Positions 31,630 through 38,263 of a DNA stretch of 38,263 nucleotides are shown here, piece after piece (the first letter of the stretch is position 1; every line of letters begins with the position of its first letter). The position numbers were made by a program, and so were the translations under genes. Below the pieces are notes generated by a model, which was not told the origin of the DNA, did not search any database, and saw only the letters and a list, made by a program, of their open reading frames with translations. The stretch lies in assembly GCA_944387015.1 (NCBI GenBank), contig CALXDH010000024.1, forward strand, positions 1 to 38,263. The letters run 5' to 3'. This DNA is from an uncultured Oscillospiraceae bacterium. GTDB taxonomy: Bacteria > Bacillota > Clostridia > Oscillospirales > Oscillospiraceae.

Positions 31630-32190
31630 TTACTCGAAGTATTCCACCACCGCGTAAACGCCGTGGTGCAGGGATGTCAGCAGACGGCTGAGGACATCCG
31701 GCTCTTTTTGCTGATAAACCACAGCACTGTCGCCGTCACTGAGATCGATGTAGTAGATCTGGCTGCCGCTGGGCTTGCTCATCCCCGCCGCCTCAGCGGC
31801 TTCCTGCACGGTGGTCAGATCGTACATCCGCTCGTACTGCGTCGTCAGCGTCACATTTTCGGTTTCCAGATCCTCCAGCTGGCTCTTGAGGTTCACCACG
31901 CTGTTGGAGATCCCCATCAGCTGGATATAACTCATCAAAACCAGCACAGCCAGCGCTGCGGCGGCTCCAAAGCCCAGCACCGTGAGGACGGAGAGCTTTT
32001 GCCGCTCCCGGGTCTGCACCCGGGTCGCCCGGCGGACCTGCGGCAGTTCCTTTGCTGCCTGGCGCTGGCGGGGAGCCTCGCCGGCATGGCGGAACTGCCG
32101 TTCCCGCAGCTCCCGATCCAAATCATACGCCAGGTCCCCATAAACCATGCCTGTATTGCTGTAACGCAATTCCTTTGCCGCAGATGCCAC
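31630..32190 (-). CDS. FtsL-like cell division protein
   Basis: 186 residues from a GTG start at 32190 with GGAGG at 9 bases. A cytosolic N-terminal part of about 66 residues, rich in Arg, Gln and Ala, one membrane helix at about 67-90, and a short coiled coil at about 95-121 (VVNLKSQLEDLETENVTL) followed by EAAEAAGM. This is the topology and place (between rsmH and the penicillin-binding protein) of FtsL/DivIC, which recruits the septal synthase. FtsL proteins are usually about 100-120 residues; the extra length is in both tails. Sequence match is weak, so the call leans on context. Confidence 0.82.
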   Translation of the reverse strand: MASAAKELRYSNTGMVYGDLAYDLDRELRERQFRHAGEAPRQRQAAKELPQVRRATRVQTRERQKLSVLTVLGFGAAAALAVLVLMSYIQLMGISNSVVNLKSQLEDLETENVTLTTQYERMYDLTTVQEAAEAAGMSKPSGSQIYYIDLSDGDSAVVYQQKEPDVLSRLLTSLHHGVYAVVEYFE

Positions 32191-32274
32191 AATGGGCTCC
32201 TCCCCTCATTTGTATCTCACTCCACACAACCGGGGGACTTCCCCCATACCGGGCCGTCGGCTCCGGCGCATCGA

Positions 32275-33222
32275 TCAAAGATCGAATGTCTCACACTTTT
32301 CCGCCACCCGCAGCTTGGCGCTTCTGGCCCGCGGGTTTTCCGACAGTTCCTCTTCGCCGGAGACGATGGGCTTGCGGGTGATCAGCTTCACCTTGGGCTT
32401 CTTCCCGCACACGCACACCGGAAACTCCGGCGGACAGGTACAGCCCCGGGCCATATCCTGAAGCGCCTGCTTGACGATCCGGTCCTCCAGGGAATGGAAG
32501 GTGATGACCGCCAGCCGTCCACCGGGGTTGAGCCCGTCCACGGCGGCGTGCAGCATGGGCGGCAGAGCGTCCAGCTCGCCGTTGACGGCGATGCGGATCG
32601 CCTGAAAGCTGCGCTTGGCCGGATGCTGCTTCTCCCGCAGCGCAGACGGAGGCATGGCTCCCTTGATGATCTCCACCAGCTCCAGTGTGGTGGAGATGGG
32701 CGCGGTCTCCCGCGCCCGGACAATCGCTCTGGAAATGGCGGGAGCATACCGCTCCTCACCGTATTCATACAAGATGCGGCGCAGTTCCTCGCCGCTCCAG
32801 GTGTTTACCACTTCATAAGCGCTCAATGGCGCATCCTTATCCATCCGCATGTCCAGCGGCGCGTCCTGCATGTAGGAAAACCCGCGGGACGCATCGTCCA
32901 GCTGGGGCGAGGAGACGCCCAGATCAAAGAGCATCCCGTCCGCGCCGGAGACGCCCGCCTGATCCAGCACCTCTCCCAGGGAGGAGAAGTTGCTGTGGAC
33001 CAGCGTCACATGGTCCATCCACGGACCCAACCGTTCCTGGGCTGCGTCGATGGCGGCCTGATCCCGGTCGATGCAGATGAGTCTGCCGGTGGTCAGCCGT
33101 TTGGCGATCTCCCGGGAGTGGCCGGCTCGTCCCAGCGTGCCGTCCACGTAGATACCGTCCGGCCGGATGCGCAGTGCGTCGATGCACTCGTGCAGCAGCA
33201 CGGGCTTATGGATATATTCCAT
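32275..33222 (-). CDS. rsmH: 16S rRNA m4C1402 methyltransferase RsmH (MraW)
   Basis: 315 residues. Start HKPVLLHECIDAL; SAM site VDGTLGRAGHSREI; then FDLGVSSPQLDDASRGFSY, quoted as seen, the KRSFQAIRIAVN stretch and ITFHSLEDRIVK. The late CTCPPEFPVCVCG cysteine patch is common in Firmicutes RsmH. It methylates N4 of C1402 in 16S rRNA. It is the second gene of the dcw operon, 6 bases after mraZ. The ribosome binding site GGGGGT is not ideal. Confidence 0.96.
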   Translation of the reverse strand: MEYIHKPVLLHECIDALRIRPDGIYVDGTLGRAGHSREIAKRLTTGRLICIDRDQAAIDAAQERLGPWMDHVTLVHSNFSSLGEVLDQAGVSGADGMLFDLGVSSPQLDDASRGFSYMQDAPLDMRMDKDAPLSAYEVVNTWSGEELRRILYEYGEERYAPAISRAIVRARETAPISTTLELVEIIKGAMPPSALREKQHPAKRSFQAIRIAVNGELDALPPMLHAAVDGLNPGGRLAVITFHSLEDRIVKQALQDMARGCTCPPEFPVCVCGKKPKVKLITRKPIVSGEEELSENPRARSAKLRVAEKCETFDL

Positions 33223-33228
33223 GGCTTC

Positions 33229-33672
33229 TTACCCCCGGTTTCTGCGGGCACGGGACAATGCGTCCAGAGCGAAGGCCATATCCTCGCTCTCCAGCATCCG
33301 CTGCTCCCGCTCCTCCCACGTCTTTTCGTCCCAGATCTCCGCAAAGGAGTTGAGACCGACAATGGTGGCCGTCTTTTTCAGTCCTGCGTACTTGCGCAGT
33401 CCCGCCGGGATCAGCACCCGGCCCTGAGCGTCCGGCTCACACTGGACGGCGTTGGCATAGAGCAGCGACAGCGCCCGGGCTTCAGAATAGCTCAGCTGGT
33501 CCATGTCGTCAGACATCTGGTCCCATTTGGCCTGGGGATAGATGGTCAGGCAATGCTCAGCCCCGATGGTGATGGTGAAGGTATCTCCCAGCGCCTCCCG
33601 CATGGAGGCAGGAATGACCAGGCGGCCCTTGGAATCGATGCTGTTGTTGGATTTTCCCAGCAGTCGCGCCAC
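33229..33672 (-). CDS. mraZ: Transcriptional regulator MraZ
   Basis: 147 residues from a GTG at 33672 that follows a G-rich ribosome site (GGGGGGC); a longer open frame to 33798 runs through the promoter and is not likely. Two AbrB/SpoVT-like swapped-hairpin domains are visible, with the [17 protein letters not shown] and [17 protein letters not shown] motifs. MraZ forms rings and binds repeats in its own promoter to control the dcw operon. Candidate repeats are present upstream at 33744-33788. Confidence 0.93.
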   Translation of the reverse strand: MARLLGKSNNSIDSKGRLVIPASMREALGDTFTITIGAEHCLTIYPQAKWDQMSDDMDQLSYSEARALSLLYANAVQCEPDAQGRVLIPAGLRKYAGLKKTATIVGLNSFAEIWDEKTWEEREQRMLESEDMAFALDALSRARRNRG

Positions 33673-33743
33673 GGACGCCGCCCCCCTTCTCCCCCTTTTT
33701 TGGGGCCGGATGGGAATTATGTGGCACTTCGTGCGCCATTCAC

Positions 33744-33798
33744 CCACTTTTCCCCACCACTTGCTTTTGAGTATAAGCGAAACCACTTTTGATTGCAA
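33744..33798 (-). promoter_or_regulatory. dcw operon promoter with MraZ-box-like repeats
   Basis: On the minus strand TTGCAA (33798-33793), 17 bases, TATACT (33775-33770). AAGTGG occurs at 33788-33783, 33762-33757 and 33749-33744, that is at 26- and 13-base steps, one copy inside the spacer and two just after the expected transcript start. MraZ of other bacteria binds direct repeats with a GTGG/TGGG core, so these are good candidate autoregulatory boxes. The leader to the GTG is about 90 bases. Confidence 0.7.
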
Positions 33799-33914
33799 GG
33801 ATTTTTTTTCGACCCCAAGCCTTCAAAAATGGCAGAATTTATGCAAAAATCGTCCAAAACGGGCCATTTGAAACATTCGTTCGATGTCGCTTCTGTTGGT
33901 TTACGTAAAATTGA

Positions 33915-33954
33915 AAGCCCCTGGCAACACAAGATTTTGTGCTGTCAGGGGCTT
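33915..33954 (-). terminator. Terminator of the rsmD-coaD operon
   Basis: AAGCCCCTG (33915-33923) pairs with CAGGGGCTT (33946-33954), and the stem continues inside with CACAA/TTGTG. On the minus strand TCAATTTTA follows. It lies between the coiled-coil gene and the mraZ promoter. A further AT-rich inverted repeat, GAAATTTT / AAAATTTC, is at 34001-34031; nothing else is seen in the 390-base gap. Confidence 0.7.
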
Positions 33955-34065
33955 ATCTCAAACTTTTCCACAATATACGGTATCTTCCAAAAAAGTTTCA
34001 GAAATTTTACCGTCGTTTTTTACAAAATTTCAGGGATTATGGTTGCCCTCCTGCGCGGAGCGCGG

Positions 34066-34584
34066 TCACTCCCCGTCCTGCGGGACATCCCGGCCTTCCA
34101 GTTTTTCCCTCTGCTCCTGCATTTTGGCAGCGGAGGCGCTGCGGAACTGGACCCGGGACTGCTTGACCTCATCCAGCGCGGCCTGGACCGCTTCCTCCGT
34201 CCGGGCCAGGGCATCCTCGGCGTATTCGTTGGCCACCTGGTAAAGCTGGCGGGAACGTTCCTCCGCCCGGGTGATGATCTGACGGGCCTTCTCCTTGGCG
34301 GCGTAGAGCACTTCGCTCTCGGAGACCTTGGCCTTCGCATCCAGTTCAGCCTGGCGCATCATCCGATCCACATCCCGCTTGGCATCGTCCACAAACTTCT
34401 CCCGGGCGGCCAGCAGCTCCTGCGCCCGCTTGATCTCCACCGGCAGCTGCGCCCGCAGCTCGTCCAGCAGATCCAGCATCTCATCCCGGTCCACCATGCT
34501 CATATTGGGTTTGAGGGCGGGGGCCTTCGCATCCTCGATCCGTTCATAGATCATATCGATCAGTCGGTTAATATCATTGGCCAT
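34066..34584 (-). CDS. Coiled-coil protein of unknown function, co-transcribed with coaD
   Basis: 172 residues. The start at 34584 shares one base with the coaD stop (TGATG). Long helical, highly charged sequence with Ala-, Glu- and Lys-rich heptads over residues about 35-140 (LLDELRAQLPVEIKRAQELL, KVSESEVLYAAKEKARQII). It resembles the peripheral-stalk subunits of ATPases and DivIVA-like proteins, a likeness that comes mainly from the coiled coil. The N-terminus NDINRLIDMIYERIEDAK is not coil-like and may be a binding motif. No membrane helix. Many Clostridia have such a gene next to coaD, and its role is not established. Confidence 0.8.
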   Translation of the reverse strand: MANDINRLIDMIYERIEDAKAPALKPNMSMVDRDEMLDLLDELRAQLPVEIKRAQELLAAREKFVDDAKRDVDRMMRQAELDAKAKVSESEVLYAAKEKARQIITRAEERSRQLYQVANEYAEDALARTEEAVQAALDEVKQSRVQFRSASAAKMQEQREKLEGRDVPQDGE

Positions 34585-35081
34585 CAGGTCTCATCCTTTC
34601 TCATTTCAGTCATCTGCTGCACCAGGGGAATAATAGATGCCGGCAGATAGCGCTCCAGCGGCTGGTGGTAACGGATCATCTCCCGGGCCATGGAGGAGCT
34701 GAAGTGCTGATACGCCGGGCTGGCTGGCAGCAGCAGCGTGTCCAGCTCCGGATGGATCCCCCGGTTGATGGCGGCCAGCTGGGCCTCCACGTCGTAATCC
34801 GTTCCGTTGCGCACGCCCCGGACGATGGTGCAGGCCCCCCGCTCCACGGCATAATCCGCAAGCAGGCCCGGCCAAAGCTCCGCCTCCACATGGGGCAGAT
34901 CCGCCACGGCGGTCTGCACCAGATGGAGCTTCTGCTCCGGAGTAAACATTTGACTTCTCTTTTCCGCGTTGGGGCTGACACACACCCAAACCCGGTCAAA
35001 ACAGGCAGCAGCCCGGCGGATGATGTCCAGGTGCCCCAGGGTGATGGGGTCGAAGCTGCCTGAGCAAACGGCTGTTTTCAT
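34584..35081 (-). CDS. coaD: Phosphopantetheine adenylyltransferase CoaD
   Basis: 165 residues. The nucleotidyltransferase motif GSFDPITLGHLDII is at residues 8-21 with the catalytic His17. The VRGVRNGTDYDVE stretch and the FSSSMAREM motif complete the family pattern. It turns phosphopantetheine and ATP into dephospho-CoA, the fourth step of CoA synthesis. The start overlaps the rsmD stop by 4 bases (ATGA), and the end overlaps the coiled-coil gene by 1 base: a tight three-gene operon. Confidence 0.97.
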   Translation of the reverse strand: MKTAVCSGSFDPITLGHLDIIRRAAACFDRVWVCVSPNAEKRSQMFTPEQKLHLVQTAVADLPHVEAELWPGLLADYAVERGACTIVRGVRNGTDYDVEAQLAAINRGIHPELDTLLLPASPAYQHFSSSMAREMIRYHQPLERYLPASIIPLVQQMTEMRKDET

Positions 35082-35650
35082 GGGATCTTTTCCTCGCTTA
35101 CCTGGTTTGCGTCACGGTGATAGACCGTCAGGGCGATCTTCCCGTAACGATATGTGCGGTGGACCCGGTAAGGCGGTGCCAGAGCCGGTGTGGTCCGGCC
35201 CGCCGGGTGTTCCGCTACGATTATACCATGGGGGGCGAGAATGTCAAATCTGGCAATATGGGCCAGGGCCGGTTCCAGCAGCCCCGCCTCGTAGGGCGGG
35301 TCCAGGAAGATCAGGTCGAACTTCTCCCGCAGGGACTTGAGGTACTCCATGGAGTCCCCCGCCACCACCCGGGCTCCGTCCTGCAGGTTCGTGATCTTCA
35401 GATTCTCCCGGATCAGCTTGACGGCGTCCGGCCGCCGGTCCACGAACACCGCGGAGGCCGCGCCCCGGCTGAGGCATTCGATGCCCAGCTGTCCGGTGCC
35501 CGCAAACAGATCCAGCACCCGGCGCCCCTCGATGTCGAACTGCAAAATATTGAAAAGCCCCTCTTTCACCCGGTCCGTGGTGGGACGGGTCTCCATCCCC
35601 TCCAGCTCCTTGAGCCGGCGGCCCCGGGCGGAGCCTGTAATAACACGCAT
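35078..35650 (-). CDS. rsmD: 16S rRNA m2G966 methyltransferase RsmD
   Basis: 190 residues. The ATG at 35650 follows AAGGAG at 8 bases. Typical start MRVITGSARGRRLKELEG and RPTTDRVKEGLFNIL; SAM site VLDLFAGTGQLGIE; catalytic motif FLDPPYEAG. It methylates N2 of G966 in 16S rRNA. First gene of the rsmD-coaD operon, with its own promoter at 35710-35738. Confidence 0.95.
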   Translation of the reverse strand: MRVITGSARGRRLKELEGMETRPTTDRVKEGLFNILQFDIEGRRVLDLFAGTGQLGIECLSRGAASAVFVDRRPDAVKLIRENLKITNLQDGARVVAGDSMEYLKSLREKFDLIFLDPPYEAGLLEPALAHIARFDILAPHGIIVAEHPAGRTTPALAPPYRVHRTYRYGKIALTVYHRDANQVSEEKIP

Positions 35651-35709
35651 GATGTTCTCTCCTTCCTCCCCTCCGGTCCGCCGGACCGGAAAAGACGGCT
35701 GTTAGTCCC

Positions 35710-35738
35710 ATTTTACGGCAAATGTGCCGCCATTTCAA
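35710..35738 (-). promoter_or_regulatory. Promoter of the rsmD operon
   Basis: TTGAAA (35738-35733), exactly 17 bases, TAAAAT (35715-35710) on the minus strand, about 60 bases before the rsmD start. It is back-to-back with the promoter at 35773-35801. Confidence 0.75.
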
Positions 35739-35772
35739 TAGGATTCCGCTGCCGGGGAATTCTTTTTTTAGC

Positions 35773-35801
35773 TTGTACTTTCTCCCGTCATCGTTTATAA
35801 T
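35773..35801 (+). promoter_or_regulatory. Promoter of the asp23-fakA operon
   Basis: TTGTAC (35773-35778), exactly 17 bases, TATAAT (35796-35801). The transcript would have a leader of about 90 bases before the ATG at 35901. Confidence 0.8.
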
Positions 35802-35900
35802 AAGATTCCATATAGAACACTCCAACGCGGACAGCCGCCCGCAGGCGTTCCCACGGGGCCGCCGGGTCTCTGTCAATACGGAAAAAGAAAGGACGTTCTC

Positions 35901-36251
35901 ATGATTCAATTCAAATCCGATCATGGAGATATCTCCGTCAGCAGCGCCGTATTTTCCAACATCACCGGCATGGCGGCCACCAACTGCTTCGGCGTCAAGG
36001 GTATGGCCTACCGCTCCATGACCGACGGCCTGGTCCATCTGCTGCGCCGGGAGGCCATGAGCAAGGGTGTGAGCATCACCTATCACGACGATAATTCCAT
36101 TTCCATCGAGCTTCATATCATCGTGGAGAACGGCGTCAACCTCCCCGCGGTGTGCCGTTCCATCATGAATGAGGTGCGCTACGTGGTCACCAAGAACACC
36201 GGCGTGCCTGTCAAAGCGGTGGACGTGTGCGTCGATTCCATGACCCTGTGA
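35901..36251 (+). CDS. Asp23/Gls24-family protein (YloU-like)
   Basis: 116 residues. The ATG at 35901 follows AAAGGA at 7 bases. The Asp23 domain covers nearly all of it: GDISVSSAVFSNITGMAATNCFGVKGM, quoted as GDISVSSAVF and GVKGM, then ISIELHIIVENGVNLPAV and YVVTKNTGVPVKAVDVCVDSM. The family is linked to the cell envelope and stress in Firmicutes, with the biochemical role unclear. It is 17 bases before fakA, the same pair as yloU-yloV in Bacillus, which suggests a shared role in membrane lipid use. Confidence 0.9.
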   Translation: MIQFKSDHGDISVSSAVFSNITGMAATNCFGVKGMAYRSMTDGLVHLLRREAMSKGVSITYHDDNSISIELHIIVENGVNLPAVCRSIMNEVRYVVTKNTGVPVKAVDVCVDSMTL

Positions 36252-36268
36252 GGGGAGGAGCAAAACGA

Positions 36269-37969
36269 ATGAACGAACAAATTACCGGTGCGCTGTTCAA
36301 GCAGATGGTGCTGCACGGCGCCGCCGTCATCACGGCCCACAAGCAGGCCATCAATGACCTCAATGTCTTCCCGGTGCCGGACGGCGACACCGGCACCAAT
36401 ATGTCCATGACCATCGGCACCGCCGTCACGGAGCTGCGCAAGTCCAGCCCCGCCACGGTGGAACAGGCTGCCTCCGTCACCGCCTCCGCCCTGCTGCGGG
36501 GCGCCCGGGGCAACTCCGGCGTTATCTTGTCCCTGCTCTTCCGGGGCCTTTCCAAAGGTCTCAAGGGCATGGAGAGCGCCGATGCCCCCGCTTTCGCCGC
36601 TGCTATGCAGGAGGGCGTCTCTGCCGCTTACAAGGCCGTCATGAAGCCCGCCGAGGGCACCGTCCTCACCGTCTCACGTCTTGCAGCCAAGCGGGCCGCG
36701 GAAGTGGCCGCTGAGGAAAAGGATGTGGAAAAAGTGCTTGAGGAAGCCATCCGGGAGGGCCGCGAAGCCCTGGCCCAGACCACCGAGATGAATCCCGTCC
36801 TGAAAAAGGCCGGCGTAGTGGATGCCGGCGGCAAGGGCTACCTTCTGATCCTGGAGGGCATGCTGGCGGAGCTGCGGGGCGAACCCATGCCCCAGCAGGA
36901 CGAGGAGAGCGCTCCCGAAAAGGAGAAGGCGGACTTCCAGGCCATGAACGTGGAGGACATCACCTTCGCCTTCGACACGGTGTTCATCGTCCGCAAGGCC
37001 ACGTCCGACATCTCCCTGGAGCCGCTGCGCACGTACCTCAACAGCATCGGCGACAGCCTGGTGATCGGCGAGGACGACGAGGCCTTCAAGGTCCACGTCC
37101 ACACCAACATCCCGGGCAACGCCCTCAACGAAGCCCAGAAGTACGGCACACTGGAGCTGGCCAAGATCGAGAACATGCGCACCCAGGCCGAGGATCTGGC
37201 CGCCGGCAAGCACGTTCAGAGCACCGACGATCTGGATGCGGTGGAGCAATCCCTGGAAGAAGGCGCCGGGCAGCCCGAAGAGGACATCCATACCGTGGCC
37301 GCACCGGAAAAGCCCTACGGCTTTTTGGCGGTGTGCGCCGGCGAGGGTCTGGAGGCCGTGTTCCGGGACCTGGGTGCCGACGGTGTGGTTTCCGGCGGAC
37401 AGACCATGAATCCCTCCACCGAGAGCCTGCTCAAGGGAGTGGACGCCATCCCCGCTGAGACCGTATTCATCCTGCCCAACAACAGCAACATCATCATGGC
37501 CGCCCAGCAGTGCAGTGCCCTGACGGAGAAAAAGGTTGTGGTCATCCCCACCAAGACCGTGCCCCAGGGCATCACCGCCATGATGAACGTGGACTTCGAG
37601 GCGCCGGACGCCCAGACCATCACCGACGCCATGACCGAGGCTCTCTCCACCGTCACCACCGCCCAGATCACCTACGCCGCCCGGAACTCCGATTTTGACG
37701 GCTTCGACATCAAGGAAGGTGACTATCTGGCTCTGGAGGAGGGTAAGCTCTTCGGGACCGACAGCTCTCTGGACACCCTGCTGCAGAAGCTGGCGGAGGA
37801 CGCCGCCAGCCGGGGTTCCTCTTTCATCTCGCTGTACTTCGGCGAGGATGTAACGGAGGAAGACGCCCAAAAGGCCGCCCAGGTCTTTGAAAATACCTGC
37901 CCCGACGCTGAGGTGGCGGTGCTGCCCGGCGGACAGCCTGTTTACTACTATATCATCTCCATGGAGTAA
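36269..37969 (+). CDS. fakA: Fatty-acid kinase subunit FakA (DhaL/DegV-type, YloV-like)
   Basis: 566 residues, typical for the family. The ATG at 36269 follows GGGGAGGAG; an earlier in-frame start inside asp23 is not needed. The N-terminal DhaL kinase domain (about 1-205) has NDLNVFPVPDGDTGTNMSMT with the Mg-ATP-binding Asp residues, and LLRGARGNSGVILSLL. A central domain (about 225-330) and a C-terminal DegV-like part (ILPNNSNIIMAAQQ, VVIPTKTVPQGI) follow. FakA phosphorylates fatty acids held by FakB proteins for entry into phospholipid synthesis. No fakB is in this window. Confidence 0.92.
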   Translation: MNEQITGALFKQMVLHGAAVITAHKQAINDLNVFPVPDGDTGTNMSMTIGTAVTELRKSSPATVEQAASVTASALLRGARGNSGVILSLLFRGLSKGLKGMESADAPAFAAAMQEGVSAAYKAVMKPAEGTVLTVSRLAAKRAAEVAAEEKDVEKVLEEAIREGREALAQTTEMNPVLKKAGVVDAGGKGYLLILEGMLAELRGEPMPQQDEESAPEKEKADFQAMNVEDITFAFDTVFIVRKATSDISLEPLRTYLNSIGDSLVIGEDDEAFKVHVHTNIPGNALNEAQKYGTLELAKIENMRTQAEDLAAGKHVQSTDDLDAVEQSLEEGAGQPEEDIHTVAAPEKPYGFLAVCAGEGLEAVFRDLGADGVVSGGQTMNPSTESLLKGVDAIPAETVFILPNNSNIIMAAQQCSALTEKKVVVIPTKTVPQGITAMMNVDFEAPDAQTITDAMTEALSTVTTAQITYAARNSDFDGFDIKEGDYLALEEGKLFGTDSSLDTLLQKLAEDAASRGSSFISLYFGEDVTEEDAQKAAQVFENTCPDAEVAVLPGGQPVYYYIISME

Positions 37970-37989
37970 GTCCCCGGAAACAAAACAAG

Positions 37990-38021
37990 AAAGGACGGAG
38001 CCAAAAGGCTCCGTCCTTTTT
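37990..38021. terminator. Bidirectional terminator after fakA
   Basis: AAAGGACGGAGCC (37990-38002), loop AAAA, GGCTCCGTCCTTT (38007-38019), then TT. A perfect 13-bp stem that can stop fakA (plus) and the HD-domain gene (minus). Confidence 0.92.
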
Positions 38022-38059
38022 CATTCTTTGGAACAGCGATGCCCGCCGGAGACGCGGCT

Positions 38060-38263
38060 TTACAGCGCCGCCAGTTCCCGGGCCACCGATTCCTCGCAGC
38101 TGCGCTGGGCCTGGAGGGTCTTGTCCATCAGCTCTTCCAGGGTCCATCCCAGATTCTCCGCCCCCTGGCGGATCACATCCCGGGAGCAGCCGGCGGCGAA
38201 CTTCTTGTCCTTGAACTTCTTCTTCAGGGAGCTGACCTCCATGTCCTGGCAGCTCTTGCTGGG
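38060..38263 (-). CDS. HD-domain hydrolase, C-terminal part only
   Basis: The last 67 codons of a gene that enters from the right edge. The frame stays open to the border (PSKSCQD before an internal Met), so the ATG at 38242 is probably not the start. The sequence SKSCQDMEVSSLKKKFKDKK, then FAAGCSRDVIRQGAENLG, resembles the C-terminal tail of small HD-superfamily hydrolases of Clostridia, in which a helical tail follows the metal-binding HD domain. The catalytic part is outside the window, so the call depends on the tail alone. Confidence 0.55.
   Translation of the reverse strand, partial: PSKSCQDMEVSSLKKKFKDKKFAAGCSRDVIRQGAENLGWTLEELMDKTLQAQRSCEESVARELAAL

Noticed and set aside
29084-33792. 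Long plus-strand open frames of 812 and 709 codons opposite the PASTA protein, ftsL and rsmH
   Set aside because: Shadow frames of highly expressed GC-rich genes; no family features.
33673-33798. Upstream extension of mraZ to 33798
   Set aside because: It would run through the sigma-A promoter and the repeat boxes, and family members begin close to the [12 protein letters not shown] stretch.
34001-34031. AT-rich inverted repeat GAAATTTT / AAAATTTC
   Set aside because: Long loop and low stability; a nearby stronger hairpin already explains termination.

Overview
The window reads as chromosomal DNA of a GC-rich, endospore-forming anaerobe of the class Clostridia, most like the Oscillospiraceae (the Flavonifractor / Intestinimonas / Lawsonibacter type). 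This is inferred from the gene set: Spo0A, SpoIVB, a CwlJ/GerQ pair, an Etf-linked lactate oxidation operon, 2-hydroxyacyl-CoA dehydratase-type proteins and a Firmicutes dcw (division and cell wall) cluster with a DAP-type MurE. No rRNA, tRNA, CRISPR array, insertion sequence or prophage gene was seen.

Left part (1-9506, all minus strand). It holds the start of an IlvD/Edd-type dehydratase and a GntP-family sugar-acid permease. Next comes an operon read from 8546 down to 2384: FAD-dependent lactate/2-hydroxyacid dehydrogenase, acyl-CoA dehydrogenase, EtfB, EtfA, a FadR-type GntR regulator and an esterase. Its promoter has a perfect AATTGGT-N3-ACCAATT palindrome just downstream of the predicted start of transcription, the type of site bound by PdhR/LldR-like regulators, so the fifth gene probably controls the operon. 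A nitroreductase follows.

Middle part (9584-20124). A cwlJ-gerQ spore germination pair, a GT4 glycosyltransferase and a small TSCPD-domain protein lie on the minus strand. A PadR regulator plus DUF2812 membrane protein is on the plus strand. spo0A and spoIVB (minus), which are neighbours in most spore formers, are separated here by about 4 kb of plus-strand genes: a Nudix hydrolase, a truncated remnant of a 2-hydroxyacyl-CoA dehydratase, an ATP-dependent dehydratase activator, a double-cubane-cluster-type dehydratase homologue and a small DUF3343 (putative Se/S carrier-like) protein. The last three overlap or sit close together and form the most interesting candidate system in the window.

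Right part (20320-35650, minus strand). This is a dcw cluster read from mraZ (33672) through rsmH, ftsL-like, PASTA penicillin-binding protein, murE, mraY, ftsW, murG, murA and ftsQ to ftsZ, which has its own promoter. murF, murD and ftsA are absent from their usual places. Upstream lies an rsmD-coaD-coiled-coil protein operon.

Far right (35773-38263). A plus-strand operon of Asp23/Gls24 protein and FakA-type fatty-acid kinase ends in a strong terminator. It is followed by the C-terminal end of an HD-domain hydrolase on the minus strand.

Gene starts were chosen by ribosome binding site and family length. Product calls come from reading protein motifs by eye; no database search was run.
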